A stretch of 39,479 bases of DNA, taken from positions 1 through 39,479 of the IMG/VR virus record IMGVR_UViG_3300006750_000022; one strand, given 5' to 3'. This document shows positions 17,131 to 24,227 of the stretch, in pieces. Source of the stretch: a virus. The translations under genes were made by a program, and so were the position numbers. Below the pieces are notes generated by a model. The model searched no databases. It was not told where the DNA came from and saw only the letters and a list, made by a program, of their open reading frames with translations. The first letter of the stretch is position 1, and each line of letters begins with the position of its first letter.

Positions 17131-17482
17131 GATTAGTCTCCTTTTCTGTGTATTCTATGTTCTCTCCAGCATCCTCTGCGTCTTGCAGGGTAGCCTTTAG
17201 AGCTTGGTTTATTGGATCATCCTCAAGTGCATTAAATCCGAGTGATTTAAGAACACCATCGCTTACCTCACCTACTAGTTCCTCTATAGTGAAGGTGTGA
17301 AAGCTGGGATTGACTGTTAATTGCTGGTTCTCTGTGGTAGTGAAGGACATTATGGATTTTCCATTCATAAGCTTCCAACCATTGAAAACCACCTGTTTAA
17401 ACTCTTTCCCATCATTCGTTCCTATGCTGTAGGTTCTGCCTTCTTGTAAGCATTTGTCATCGTATGAATATGCGGTATTCAT
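17123..17482 (-). CDS. Hypothetical protein in recombination cassette, 119 aa
   Basis: The ATG overlaps the Sak3 stop by 4 nt. The N-terminal half is beta-rich (GRTYSIGTNDGKEFKQVVF); the C-terminal half is acidic and helical (DDPINQALKATLQDAEDAGE). No family recognised. The tight coupling on both sides indicates shared expression with the annealing protein. Confidence 0.7.
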   Translation of the reverse strand: MNTAYSYDDKCLQEGRTYSIGTNDGKEFKQVVFNGWKLMNGKSIMSFTTTENQQLTVNPSFHTFTIEELVGEVSDGVLKSLGFNALEDDPINQALKATLQDAEDAGENIEYTEKETNHG

Positions 17483-18051
17483 TTACTTGCCTCCCTTTGA
17501 AGTTTAGCTAATGCTCCTTTATAGTTATCTGAGTGAATCTTTCCACTCTCAATACTATCAAACACAGCTACCTCTTTATCAGCCTCTATCGCAGCTTCGA
17601 GGAGTGTTGTCGTTTGTTGTTCGGTTAGTGGATCAACAGGAATGTCTTCCCCTGCATAGATATATAAACCTAACCCGTGAAGTGCTATCGCTTTAGCTAG
17701 ACACCTCTGAATAGAGGTATTTATCTGATAAGCATTAGGCTCCATAATGGGTTGATTTCTATGATCTAATACAGGATGAACCTGATGTCTTGCTATACCA
17801 CCAGACCACACAGTTACTTTTACAAAGCAACCTGCACCTGTTCTCATGTATGGAGCTGTTATCTCTCCGTTTCCATGAATATATTCATGTACTTCCCAAG
17901 TTGCTTCTGTGTCTACCTTGAGAAGCTCTCTGACAGCGTATGCCCAACTAAGGTACTTGAATTTTCCCTTAGACTGAGTATACTTATCAATTTCTTTATT
18001 CTTATCAGGGCTTGTAAGCTCTTCAAAGATTACTGAGATTTCTTTATGCAT
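17479..18051 (-). CDS. Single-strand annealing protein, DUF1071/Sak3 family
   Basis: The pattern KFKYLSWAYAVRELLK near residue 30, then HPVLDHRNQPI, then INTSIQRCLAKAIALHGLGL and YAGEDIP is that of DUF1071, the Sak3 group of phage annealing proteins. The enzyme would pair complementary single strands in phage recombination together with the SSB-like protein and the nuclease encoded immediately upstream. AAAAGGAG precedes the ATG. At 190 aa it is near family length. Confidence 0.88.
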   Translation of the reverse strand: MHKEISVIFEELTSPDKNKEIDKYTQSKGKFKYLSWAYAVRELLKVDTEATWEVHEYIHGNGEITAPYMRTGAGCFVKVTVWSGGIARHQVHPVLDHRNQPIMEPNAYQINTSIQRCLAKAIALHGLGLYIYAGEDIPVDPLTEQQTTTLLEAAIEADKEVAVFDSIESGKIHSDNYKGALAKLQREASK

Positions 18052-18868
18052 TATTTCTCCTTTTTGGTTTCTTTAGCTTATTCATTTTCTCTTTACCATC
18101 ACATACATTTGTATAGGGACAGTAAGAGCATTCCCAATTTTGCACTGGGACGTTAGGTTCTTCGCCAGGTATCATCTCATCAGGTGAGACAATATCTGCA
18201 AGTGTTTCATTTAAATCTATCCAATAGTTTAATGCGTACTGTATGTAGTCAGGTGAAATCTTTATTGTTTTCATCGCACTATCATCTTTCTTGTACCAAA
18301 TGATATACATATCAATATCATCTATTGATATTCCTCTTAGATCAGAGAAGCCTAGCGCATATGTAGAGACTTGCATTTCATAGTTTCTACTTGGATGTGG
18401 ATCACGATTCTTCATGTGACCAAACCTTCTTTGCCAAGTGTATGCTTTAGCTGTCTTTAAATCATAGATAGCACACTCTTCCTCTTCACCTCTTAATAAG
18501 TAGTTGGTATTCTTTGGGTCAACAGGCCCCTTCACATACGCAATATCTAAATGTCCAATCACATTTAAGTCAGGAAGTTTAATTGTTTCTTCAAGATAAA
18601 TTTCTATATTATCAGTTTTTCCCTGCTCTACAGCCCACCTTATACCTTCTTCTATATCCCTGTGTACAACAGTGCCTAACCTTAACAGTCTTAGGCTTCC
18701 CTCTCCCATTTCTTTCTCTGGTGTACCATGAGTTCTATACCACTGCTTTTTATAGCACTGACCAACGGAACTAGCACTAAACCATTCTTCATGTCCCTCG
18801 TATATCTTCTTATATTCTTTATTTTGTGCCTGAATATAGTCGCTATAAATGTCTTGAATTAAGTTCAT
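18044..18868 (-). CDS. Cas4/RecB-like PD-(D/E)XK exonuclease with Fe-S cysteines
   Basis: Motifs in order: FSASSVGQC (C38), GTVVH (H69), IGHLDIAYV (D108), YDLKTA (D136, K138) and QVSTYALG (Q166), followed by C247-x2-C250-x5-C256. Together with C38 these four cysteines match the Cas4/AddB iron-sulfur arrangement, and the acidic residues match the RecB nuclease core. It probably resects DNA ends to make single strands for Sak3; phage genomes often pair the two. No Cas1 or CRISPR is nearby. GAAAGGAAG precedes the ATG weakly. Confidence 0.88.
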   Translation of the reverse strand: MNLIQDIYSDYIQAQNKEYKKIYEGHEEWFSASSVGQCYKKQWYRTHGTPEKEMGEGSLRLLRLGTVVHRDIEEGIRWAVEQGKTDNIEIYLEETIKLPDLNVIGHLDIAYVKGPVDPKNTNYLLRGEEEECAIYDLKTAKAYTWQRRFGHMKNRDPHPSRNYEMQVSTYALGFSDLRGISIDDIDMYIIWYKKDDSAMKTIKISPDYIQYALNYWIDLNETLADIVSPDEMIPGEEPNVPVQNWECSYCPYTNVCDGKEKMNKLKKPKRRNNA

Positions 18869-18910
18869 TTTGATGCTTCCTTTCCTATCTAAATTTAATA
18901 AAATCAGGCA

Positions 18911-18937
18911 ATTATATCAAATGGTATTACCTCTCAA
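18911..18937 (-). promoter_or_regulatory. Possible sigma-70-like promoter before the nuclease gene
   Basis: On the minus strand TTGAGA (18937-18932) is followed after 15 nt by TATAAT (18916-18911), in the only gap of more than 100 nt in this stretch. The -10 is perfect, but the spacer is short. It would drive the nuclease-Sak3-SSB genes. Nearby AGGAGG is followed by ATG-AAA-TAT-TGA, a three-codon ORF of unknown meaning. Confidence 0.35.
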
Positions 18938-18980
18938 TATTTCATTATTACCTCCTAAACTTCTGTCTCCACCTCTCGTA

Positions 18981-19280
18981 TTAATATCTTGCCAATCTCC
19001 ACATATGATTGGGCTTTCCATATTTTCCTGCTTTCATAACAGAATTAACTTTAATCAATCTATCATCATTGGTAAGGTCAGTCATAGCTCTTCTCACACT
19101 GGTGATAGGCCACTCCTTTCCCTGTAATATGCGAATCTCCTCTTGTACCTCAAAAGGAGTAAAGCTTCTGTATGGGTAATGCTCAAAGAACCTGAGTATA
19201 ACTTCTTCCTGTGACCTTGCTTGTTCCCAACTCTTTTTGAGTGACTCACCCATTTCTTTATTTGTATTATAATAAGCCAT
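18981..19280 (-). CDS. Winged-helix DNA-binding protein, 99 aa
   Basis: After a charged N-terminus, EEVILRFFEHYP, RSFTPFEVQEEIRI, ITSVRRAMTDLTNDDRLIKV and GKPNHMWRL follow the order helix, helix, recognition helix, wing of winged-helix regulators that sense or repress transcription. The ATG follows GGAGATTTTAAA. It may be a phage transcription regulator; the target is unknown. Confidence 0.75.
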   Translation of the reverse strand: MAYYNTNKEMGESLKKSWEQARSQEEVILRFFEHYPYRSFTPFEVQEEIRILQGKEWPITSVRRAMTDLTNDDRLIKVNSVMKAGKYGKPNHMWRLARY

Positions 19281-19281
19281 T

Positions 19282-19788
19282 TTAAAATCTCCTCCTTATT
19301 CCTTGTTTCGGATTAAATGAACCGTATTTACCTCTTACATCAAAGTACATCGCTGACTTTTCTGGCACTATTATATGCTTATCAGTAATGTTAAAGATAT
19401 AATAATCCCTTTGGGTCTTATATCTCTGATATCGGCTCTTCTTCTTCCATTGTCCCTTTCCTGCTGAAGTTTTTGGAAGGAATAGAAATGGCATTTTATT
19501 CTCTGTATATCTTGCAAGAGCAATGGATGCTTTAATGCCATTCTTGTATACATTATATCTAGGTATCACAGTAGTAGTATGATAGTGTGTTGTATCTCCT
19601 GACATAACTCGTTTTGTATCTTCTTCATAGAAGTTGTTAAACATAAGAACAAATCCTGCTCGTAGGGCTGGTAGTCTTATGTACAGCTCTTCCAGCCCTT
19701 TGTCGTTCTCTCTCTCAGTTATATAACCTATCTTGTGCATACCTGTTTCTTCTACGTATTCTTTTGATGGTGATTCTACTACGACCAT
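19282..19788 (-). CDS. Hypothetical protein, 168 aa
   Basis: A beta-rich protein (LEELYIRLPALRAGFVLMF) with a basic Lys/Arg-Tyr segment in the middle (GQWKKKSRYQRYKTQRDYYI) and an Arg-rich end. The start overlaps the upstream RHH gene by 10 nt and is followed closely by the winged-helix gene. No family recognised; nucleic-acid binding is possible from charge. Confidence 0.7.
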   Translation of the reverse strand: MVVVESPSKEYVEETGMHKIGYITERENDKGLEELYIRLPALRAGFVLMFNNFYEEDTKRVMSGDTTHYHTTTVIPRYNVYKNGIKASIALARYTENKMPFLFLPKTSAGKGQWKKKSRYQRYKTQRDYYIFNITDKHIIVPEKSAMYFDVRGKYGSFNPKQGIRRRF

Positions 19789-20057
19789 CTCTGTCTTCTC
19801 CCATTGGCATCTCTGTCATCATATCTATCACCTTTTTCCGCATATGTGTCGGCTTCTTTCTTGAGGACTTTAATATATTTAGAGCCTGAGGTCTTTAAGT
19901 ATCCCTGACTCTCAAGTAAGCGTTTGCAGCAATATCTTATCTGGGATGAAACTGATCTCTCTGAGACATCTGCAGCATGCTTTAATGCATCGTACATTTC
20001 TCTAGACATTCTCATTCCCAGTTCTTTGTAATCTTTTCCTAGTCTCTTTTTGTTCAT
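19779..20057 (-). CDS. Ribbon-helix-helix-type DNA-binding protein, 92 aa
   Basis: Residues about 12-50 read KELGMRMSREMYDALKHAAD then RSVSSQIRYCCKRLLE, the strand-helix-helix pattern of Arc/MetJ-like regulators (MRMSREMYDAL as strand and first helix, SVSSQIRYCCKRLL as second). AAGGAG precedes the ATG. The C-terminus is highly charged. It is a candidate repressor for one of the phage operators, such as the palindrome at 24265-24283; that link is a guess. Confidence 0.75.
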   Translation of the reverse strand: MNKKRLGKDYKELGMRMSREMYDALKHAADVSERSVSSQIRYCCKRLLESQGYLKTSGSKYIKVLKKEADTYAEKGDRYDDRDANGRRQRWS

Positions 20058-20069
20058 TGTTCTTTCTCC

Positions 20070-20450
20070 TTAGTATTTTAACCAATGATATTTACCTGAG
20101 CTTGCTCTACGAGCTTGCTCCACTTCTGGTAGAAATTTGAATGATACACCAGCGTACCACCACCATCCATATCCATTCTCATCCATGAGTTCTTGTCTAT
20201 GTTTAATCCATACTGGGTCTTCTACACCTTTGTAGTGTACCCAATGGTAAGTTCTATCCTGATCCTTTATCTTCTCTTTCTCTAGTTTTAAATTATGTTT
20301 CTGACAATCGTGGCAATCTTTCTCTTTGTGTGTATCACACTTTAAATATCCACCAGGAAATGTCCAGTCATACACTATAAATGTATTGCGTGGATCAACT
20401 TTACCTACTCGCTTCTTCATGTATCCTGTCTTTGGCCCTGTCTTTTCCAT
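20070..20450 (-). CDS. Hypothetical protein with Cys/His cluster, 126 aa
   Basis: GGAGG lies eight bases before the ATG. A CDTHKEKDCHDCQKH stretch could bind one zinc. The C-terminal half is aromatic (WIKHRQELMDE then GYGWWWYAG). No family recognised. It directly follows the 52-aa membrane protein. Confidence 0.7.
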   Translation of the reverse strand: MEKTGPKTGYMKKRVGKVDPRNTFIVYDWTFPGGYLKCDTHKEKDCHDCQKHNLKLEKEKIKDQDRTYHWVHYKGVEDPVWIKHRQELMDENGYGWWWYAGVSFKFLPEVEQARRASSGKYHWLKY

Positions 20451-20453
20451 CTT

Positions 20454-20612
20454 TTATCCTCCTATCATTGTATGTATAAGAGAGATGAGTGCAATCGTTG
20501 CAATCACTAGAATTGCAAAGTGTATTCTTCTATCTGTCTCATCTTTTTTAATCGTATCATTCACATTCTTTTCTAAAGCAGCAACTCTCTCTTCTCTAGT
20601 GATAGCTCTCAT
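20454..20612 (-). CDS. Small C-terminal-anchored membrane protein, 52 aa
   Basis: GGAGG six bases before the ATG supports this short ORF. The first 30 residues form a charged coiled-coil-like helix (REERVAALEKNVNDTIKK), then about 20 hydrophobic residues (FAILVIATIALISLI) make one membrane span near the C-terminus. The layout resembles small holin-like or envelope-targeted proteins; no family assigned. It overlaps the upstream gene by 17 nt. Confidence 0.72.
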   Translation of the reverse strand: MRAITREERVAALEKNVNDTIKKDETDRRIHFAILVIATIALISLIHTMIGG

Positions 20613-20862
20613 GTTGTGCCTCCAGTGCTAATTGATGATAATAATCACACATTTTACAGCAGCTTCTTTCTTTCAACCAATCTGTCCTGCCACATTTCAG
20701 ACAATGATTTGGAACAAGATCAATCCGAGATGTGACAGTATGTTGACAGATATGGCAGTGAGACTCAACGAATCTCACTATCTCCCGCTGAGATAGGGGT
20801 TTAACGTCCCGTTTTAGACTCCTGACGTTCTTTATGTCTTTTAAGTATTTGTTTAGTTTCAT
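20596..20862 (-). CDS. Zinc-finger protein, 88 aa
   Basis: The protein has CHICQH, HCLKCG and SCCKMC, up to three metal knuckles, after a basic N-terminal helix. This looks like a double zinc ribbon for nucleic-acid or protein binding. GAGGAG lies ten bases before the ATG, inside the upstream gene, which it overlaps by 62 nt in another frame. No specific function assigned. Confidence 0.7.
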   Translation of the reverse strand: MKLNKYLKDIKNVRSLKRDVKPLSQREIVRFVESHCHICQHTVTSRIDLVPNHCLKCGRTDWLKERSCCKMCDYYHQLALEAQHESYH

Positions 20863-20989
20863 CGGTAAGCCGCTCCTCTTTAAAGAATATTCTCATTCCA
20901 TTAGTTAGTTGAAAACCCATCTTCTTGTTATATGCGATAGGTTGCATAATCATTGTGTGGTATAGCTTTATCCATTCATTTATCTTCAT
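20801..20989 (-). CDS. Hypothetical protein, 62 aa
   Basis: AAGGAG precedes the ATG. The product is basic (ERLTDETKQILKRHKERQ) with a helical C-terminus and an aromatic N-terminal part. Its last 62 nt are also read in another frame by the zinc-finger gene. No family recognised. Confidence 0.6.
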   Translation of the reverse strand: MKINEWIKLYHTMIMQPIAYNKKMGFQLTNGMRIFFKEERLTDETKQILKRHKERQESKTGR

Positions 20990-21068
20990 TTTCCAATCTC
21001 CTTAGTATTTGATAGATTAACAATAGTATCCAAATGCCTGTAATATCGAATAGTAGTTCAAGTAGCAT
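20976..21068 (-). CDS. Single-span membrane peptide, 30 aa
   Basis: GGGAG eight bases before the ATG supports translation. About 22 mostly hydrophobic residues (LLELLFDITGIWILLLIYQI) are followed by RRLENEDK, which predicts one span with a basic cytoplasmic end. Phages encode such peptides for lysis or envelope control. It overlaps both neighbours by a few bases, as usual in this arm. Confidence 0.6.
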   Translation of the reverse strand: MLLELLFDITGIWILLLIYQILRRLENEDK

Positions 21069-21321
21069 TGTGTTTATCTCCCTTCTTTCTCAGGTCTAAT
21101 GGTATCATATCAATTTCTTGCTGTATGAATTGAACAACTGATTTATCATTATCTCTTAGTATTGATTGTTTCCTCTTTAGGGTATTATATAAATACTCTG
21201 ATATGATTTCTAGTTTCATATCCTTTGTAATTAGCTTATCAGGCTGTACCTGACGAGGGATTCCCTTACTCTGCCACATTGGTTCATATCTGACACCACA
21301 GTCTTTACATTTTTTAGTCAT
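21058..21321 (-). CDS. Hypothetical protein with N-terminal zinc knuckle, 87 aa
   Basis: CKDCG near the N-terminus may bind metal; the rest is helical and charged (LEIISEYLYNTLKRKQSI). ATGA overlap with the upstream stop gives the start. No known family. Confidence 0.68.
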   Translation of the reverse strand: MTKKCKDCGVRYEPMWQSKGIPRQVQPDKLITKDMKLEIISEYLYNTLKRKQSILRDNDKSVVQFIQQEIDMIPLDLRKKGDKHNAT

Positions 21322-21818
21322 TTTATGATACCTCCTGAAGGGAACTGTTTCTTTATGTATTCAGTCCCAAACAAACGGGCAATGTCTAACAGTGGTTTAG
21401 GAGTGTCCTCTTTAATTCTTACTTGTTCCTCTTCACGTCTTTGTTGTTTCATCTCTTCCTTCTCACGGGCCCACTTGCCTTCTTTAAGTGCTACCAAGTC
21501 TTCTTTCTGTGACTCGATGACCCACTCTTGCTGTTTAGCCTTAACTTTTAGACTATTGTACTTTCTATGTCTAAACATCCATGCAACAAGAAACCCTGCT
21601 GCAATCATAGCGATATGTTCCATGTATAGAACGATTGTCTTTGCGTATGTCCATGTTTCCATTGTTATTCTTCTCCAGTTTCGTTTTAGTCCAAACTCAA
21701 GTATGAGTAGTATTGCTACTCCGATGAGTGTGGTCTGCCATAGGTTTATGAATCCATATCTAAGGTACCAGGGTGTCTCATAGATTATTCTGCCGTTTTC
21801 TAGGATTATCTCTTCCAT
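21318..21818 (-). CDS. Two-span membrane protein with coiled-coil tail, 166 aa
   Basis: Two hydrophobic segments (about residues 28-42, TTLIGVAILLILEFG, and 66-84, MEHIAMIAAGFLVAWMF) are joined by a short loop and followed by a strongly charged Glu/Lys/Gln helix (about 95-145). Both ends would probably be cytoplasmic. AGGAG precedes the ATG. It could be a spanin-, holin- or superinfection-exclusion-type protein; the sequence does not decide. The plus-strand ORF opposite (21325-21783) has no ribosome site and is a shadow. Confidence 0.7.
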   Translation of the reverse strand: MEEIILENGRIIYETPWYLRYGFINLWQTTLIGVAILLILEFGLKRNWRRITMETWTYAKTIVLYMEHIAMIAAGFLVAWMFRHRKYNSLKVKAKQQEWVIESQKEDLVALKEGKWAREKEEMKQQRREEEQVRIKEDTPKPLLDIARLFGTEYIKKQFPSGGIIK

Positions 21819-21820
21819 TA

Positions 21821-22111
21821 TTATTTATCTCCTTTCATAGTTTTATCGCTATCGGTAACCATAGGAAATATATCAAAGGCGTTATCTAGGAGATATTTCA
21901 TGTCATGTATATTGCTTTCTTCGCGGTATCTGACATCAGTTATCTTGTCTAGCTCTTTTATAGCATAATACAAAGCCTGACTTATGATGAAATTACCTCT
22001 AGCACTATTGACAAAGCCTATAACGTCATCCTTTTCATCTTTGTCTATTGTTCTTAGGTCTGGGACGACACTATCATCGGTGTATATCATGCTTGTATCA
22101 GTCTCTTTCAT
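21821..22111 (-). CDS. Hypothetical acidic protein, 96 aa
   Basis: The ATGA overlap with the upstream 42-aa gene fixes the start. The product is acidic (TDDSVVPDLRTIDKDEKDDV) and helical in the middle. The end, DSDKTMKGDK, echoes the SDKTM stretch near the start of the 22780-23088 product, hinting at repeated use of a short segment. No family recognised. Confidence 0.68.
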   Translation of the reverse strand: MKETDTSMIYTDDSVVPDLRTIDKDEKDDVIGFVNSARGNFIISQALYYAIKELDKITDVRYREESNIHDMKYLLDNAFDIFPMVTDSDKTMKGDK

Positions 22112-22236
22112 TGTATCATACCTCTCTTTCGTTGTTTTATTCGTTTAATCTGAGCTGGAGTCCTACCATGCTTACTCAAATAATCATCCTTCTCACGTCT
22201 TTCTTGCTTACGATATTTAGCTTTCTTGTTAGGCAT
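22108..22236 (-). CDS. Very basic 42-aa protein
   Basis: AAGGAG seven bases before the ATG and an ATGA overlap at the stop support this short ORF. It is about one-third Lys/Arg (KKAKYRKQERREK, IKRIKQRKR), typical of nucleic-acid- or ribosome-binding peptides. No family recognised. Confidence 0.7.
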   Translation of the reverse strand: MPNKKAKYRKQERREKDDYLSKHGRTPAQIKRIKQRKRGMIQ

Positions 22237-22250
22237 GTCTAGTCTCCTTA

Positions 22251-22829
22251 TTAAGTGCAAAATTCATTGGATAGGATACCCTTAGATACATCTCTAGGGT
22301 CAACCTTCTTACAAACTCTTATTTTATCAAGAATCATCATGTACTGAGGACTCTGGTAGAGTGGATGGCCAAAGGAGAACTCTTTCGCTTTAAAGCACTG
22401 CATTACTGGGAATGGGACGAGTATTATATCTACGAATGAGTGTGAGGCTATTTCTGCTAATGCTTCAAACATATGTTCTGGCATTTTATAAACAAGATCA
22501 ATATCGTACCAATGAGGTTGCTCTCCATACTCCTTCATCATCATTAGACCATGATCCACGCCATATCCATCATTTTGATCTATATGAGTCCATCTTGGAA
22601 TCTTTATGATGTCAGACTCTAATTTATATTTATAAGCTATTTCTCTCGTACATCCATCCAATATCTGACCATTGTCAAATGCATAGAAGTGGAGTGAAGA
22701 GAAATTCACTATGTATACCTTAGAATCATCCATTACAACCAATGGGAAACGATCACCATCATTAGAGTCGTTGCGCAGTTTAACTGTTGAATCGTTTTTC
22801 AGCTTCTGGGTCTCTTGTAACTGTTCCAT
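22251..22829 (-). CDS. Hypothetical protein, 192 aa
   Basis: I use the ATG at 22829 (MEQLQETQ), with GAGAGG upstream; the longer frame to 22880 overlaps the previous gene further. The product has mixed alpha/beta character (VVMDDSKVYIVNF, VDIILVPFPVMQCF) with several aromatic and Asp residues but no motif I can assign. Confidence 0.68.
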   Translation of the reverse strand: MEQLQETQKLKNDSTVKLRNDSNDGDRFPLVVMDDSKVYIVNFSSLHFYAFDNGQILDGCTREIAYKYKLESDIIKIPRWTHIDQNDGYGVDHGLMMMKEYGEQPHWYDIDLVYKMPEHMFEALAEIASHSFVDIILVPFPVMQCFKAKEFSFGHPLYQSPQYMMILDKIRVCKKVDPRDVSKGILSNEFCT

Positions 22830-23088
22830 GTTCAAATGCCTCTCTTTGTGTTTTATAGTTAATGTCAAATATTGTCTCATCTATCTTTATGTTGGCTTGA
22901 CTGTACCATATGGCAAACAGTTGCTTTCTAGTCATCTTGTTTGCTTTAGGCTTAGTATCTTCACCAAATCTTCCAACGTACCAGTCAACCAGTTCATATT
23001 TATAATTGAACGGGCAGATATATGTAACAGTCCTGATAGCAGCTTTATTATCATCTCTGACAGTCATTGTTTTATCGCTATCAGCCAT
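22780..23088 (-). CDS. Hypothetical protein, 102 aa
   Basis: GGGAGG precedes the ATG at 23088; one more in-frame GTG lies just upstream. It contains TVTYICPFNYKYELVDWY and a helical end with basic residues. No family recognised. It overlaps the upstream gene by 8 nt and the downstream one by 50 nt. Confidence 0.67.
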   Translation of the reverse strand: MADSDKTMTVRDDNKAAIRTVTYICPFNYKYELVDWYVGRFGEDTKPKANKMTRKQLFAIWYSQANIKIDETIFDINYKTQREAFEHGTVTRDPEAEKRFNS

Positions 23089-23293
23089 CACACACCTCCC
23101 CCGTTAGTTTCACAAAGTCTATCTCAAGCTCACCTGTCTCTTTATTGATGACAGTACAGTCTTTGGGTATATATTTACCCTCAAGCTTAACATAGTCATT
23201 TAGATCAAACTCTTCATCTAAGAGCATCTCTGGATTTAATACAATCTCTTTAGTATCATCATCTTCATATATGACCCATCTATCGGTAACCAT
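23081..23293 (-). CDS. Hypothetical acidic protein, 70 aa
   Basis: TGATG coupling to the upstream stop and GGAGG before it give the start at 23293. The product is acidic and beta-like (VIYEDDDTKEIVL, EFDLNDYVKLEG). The initiation site (GGGAGGTGCGTGATGG) is nearly identical to that of the next gene (GGGAGGTGTGTGATGG). No family recognised. Confidence 0.67.
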   Translation of the reverse strand: MVTDRWVIYEDDDTKEIVLNPEMLLDEEFDLNDYVKLEGKYIPKDCTVINKETGELEIDFVKLTGEVCDG

Positions 23294-23583
23294 CACGCAC
23301 CTCCCTTTGGAAGTGCATGATAGTCACACATCAAGTCACCAAAACATTCACAGAGCGGACGGCTGTTGTCCACTACTTTATTGCAAATATCACAGTCTAG
23401 TTTATTGTGTGATGGAGAGTATTTCTCTCTCTCATGTCTAGAGTAACGCTCTCTTTTATTGACGTAGCCAAGCGTTTTATATCTATAGATAGATAGCATT
23501 GTACCTAACCATATGAATACTAATGAGGCTGTACTATAGACGTATGTGTCTAATATAGCCTGTTGCATGATAGTCTGTTCCAT
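23293..23583 (-). CDS. Membrane-anchored zinc-knuckle protein, 96 aa
   Basis: AAAAGGAG precedes the ATG. Residues about 15-32 (YSTASLVFIWLGTMLSI) form one membrane span, followed by a basic linker (NKRERYSRHEREK) and a Cys-rich part (CDICNK, CECFGDLMCDYH) that could bind zinc. A membrane-tethered zinc domain facing the cytoplasm is the simplest reading. Confidence 0.68.
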   Translation of the reverse strand: MEQTIMQQAILDTYVYSTASLVFIWLGTMLSIYRYKTLGYVNKRERYSRHEREKYSPSHNKLDCDICNKVVDNSRPLCECFGDLMCDYHALPKGGA

Positions 23584-23642
23584 GACGTATCTCCTTTTGT
23601 TTATTAATGGATAGAAACTTGTACCAATTCTACGCTTACATA

Positions 23643-23855
23643 CTACTTATTTAGAGAAGGGCGGGGTAAGAGCCAATGGCAAAAAGGAAGCGCCAGGTCA
23701 TCTCTTAACGTCTCAAGAGTACCAAGAGCATATTCTAAGGTCATAAACCCGTCACGAATATCACTATCTAGTGCTTTTACAGCTCGGTTAAACTGTCTCC
23801 AGTTCCTATCTTCTTCTTGTGCTTTATCCGTGGTTATTTCAGCTTTTGCTTTCAT
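23643..23855 (-). CDS. Hypothetical protein, 70 aa
   Basis: AAAAGGAG lies before the ATG. The product is charged and helical (EEDRNWRQFNRAVKALDSDI). It is the first gene after the terminator at 23975-24006, so it should start a new transcript; a TATAAT stands 54 nt upstream. Confidence 0.7.
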   Translation of the reverse strand: MKAKAEITTDKAQEEDRNWRQFNRAVKALDSDIRDGFMTLEYALGTLETLRDDLALPFCHWLLPRPSLNK

Positions 23856-23908
23856 TGTTATCTCCTTTTGTTTAGGTTTAAGCCCAAGTTAATGAATAGT
23901 AAGTATAT

Positions 23909-23914
23909 ATTATA
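23909..23914 (-). promoter_or_regulatory. Possible -10 element for the early arm downstream of the first terminator
   Basis: A perfect minus-strand TATAAT lies in a very A+T-rich 120-nt gap, 54 nt before the next start codon. No good -35 is visible at normal spacing (AAGATT at 17 nt), so it may need an activator or a different polymerase. Confidence 0.35.
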
Positions 23915-23974
23915 AGAAAAGTATGTAGATAAATCTTTGGATAGTTTAATGTGGTATCCAGCACAGGTATATTT

Positions 23975-24006
23975 AAAAACGAAAGGGAAGAGGCTATGCC
24001 TCTTCC
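23975..24006 (-). terminator. Intrinsic terminator overlapping a stop codon
   Basis: On the minus strand GGAAGAGGC-ATA-GCCTCTTCC (24006-23986) is a perfect 9-bp stem with a 3-nt loop, followed by CTTTCGTTTTT. The TAG stop of the 77-aa gene lies within the loop and second arm, so the ribosome would reach the stem as termination forms. Confidence 0.82.
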
Positions 24007-24227
24007 TCCCACACCGATGACAACGAGTCTTCGAGGTTGTCCATCTGAGAACTGAGGTCACCTGTCGAAGCGATTGCGGATACTGCTGACGAGTCCGCGA
24101 GGAAGCGATATCCGCTCCCTGTGTGCTTGACGAGATGATAGTTGACACCGTTGACCGCTTCGGTCTCGGTGGAAACTTGAATCTCGACTGGAATGAGTTT
24201 GCCTTTGATAGGGACGTTGGATTGCAT
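23994..24227 (-). CDS. First early gene, 77 aa, G+C-richer than neighbours
   Basis: This is the first minus-strand gene after the divergence point; AAGGAG precedes the ATG. The product has a beta-rich N-terminal part (KGKLIPVEIQVSTET, VNYHLVKHTGSGYRF) and an acidic C-terminus (LEDSLSSVWEEEA). Base composition is visibly richer in G+C than in the genes around it, and it has its own terminator. First-transcribed phage genes often encode host-takeover or inhibitor proteins; that is inference. No family recognised. Confidence 0.78.
   Translation of the reverse strand: MQSNVPIKGKLIPVEIQVSTETEAVNGVNYHLVKHTGSGYRFLADSSAVSAIASTGDLSSQMDNLEDSLSSVWEEEA

Noticed and set aside
18044-18868. Cas4 suggesting a phage CRISPR system
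   Set aside because: No Cas1/Cas2, no repeat-spacer array anywhere in the window; phage Cas4/RecB-like nucleases commonly serve recombination.
21325-21783. 152-aa plus-strand ORF opposite the 166-aa membrane protein
   Set aside because: No ribosome site, all neighbours are minus strand, and its Cys/Ser-rich sequence looks like antisense of a charged coiled coil.
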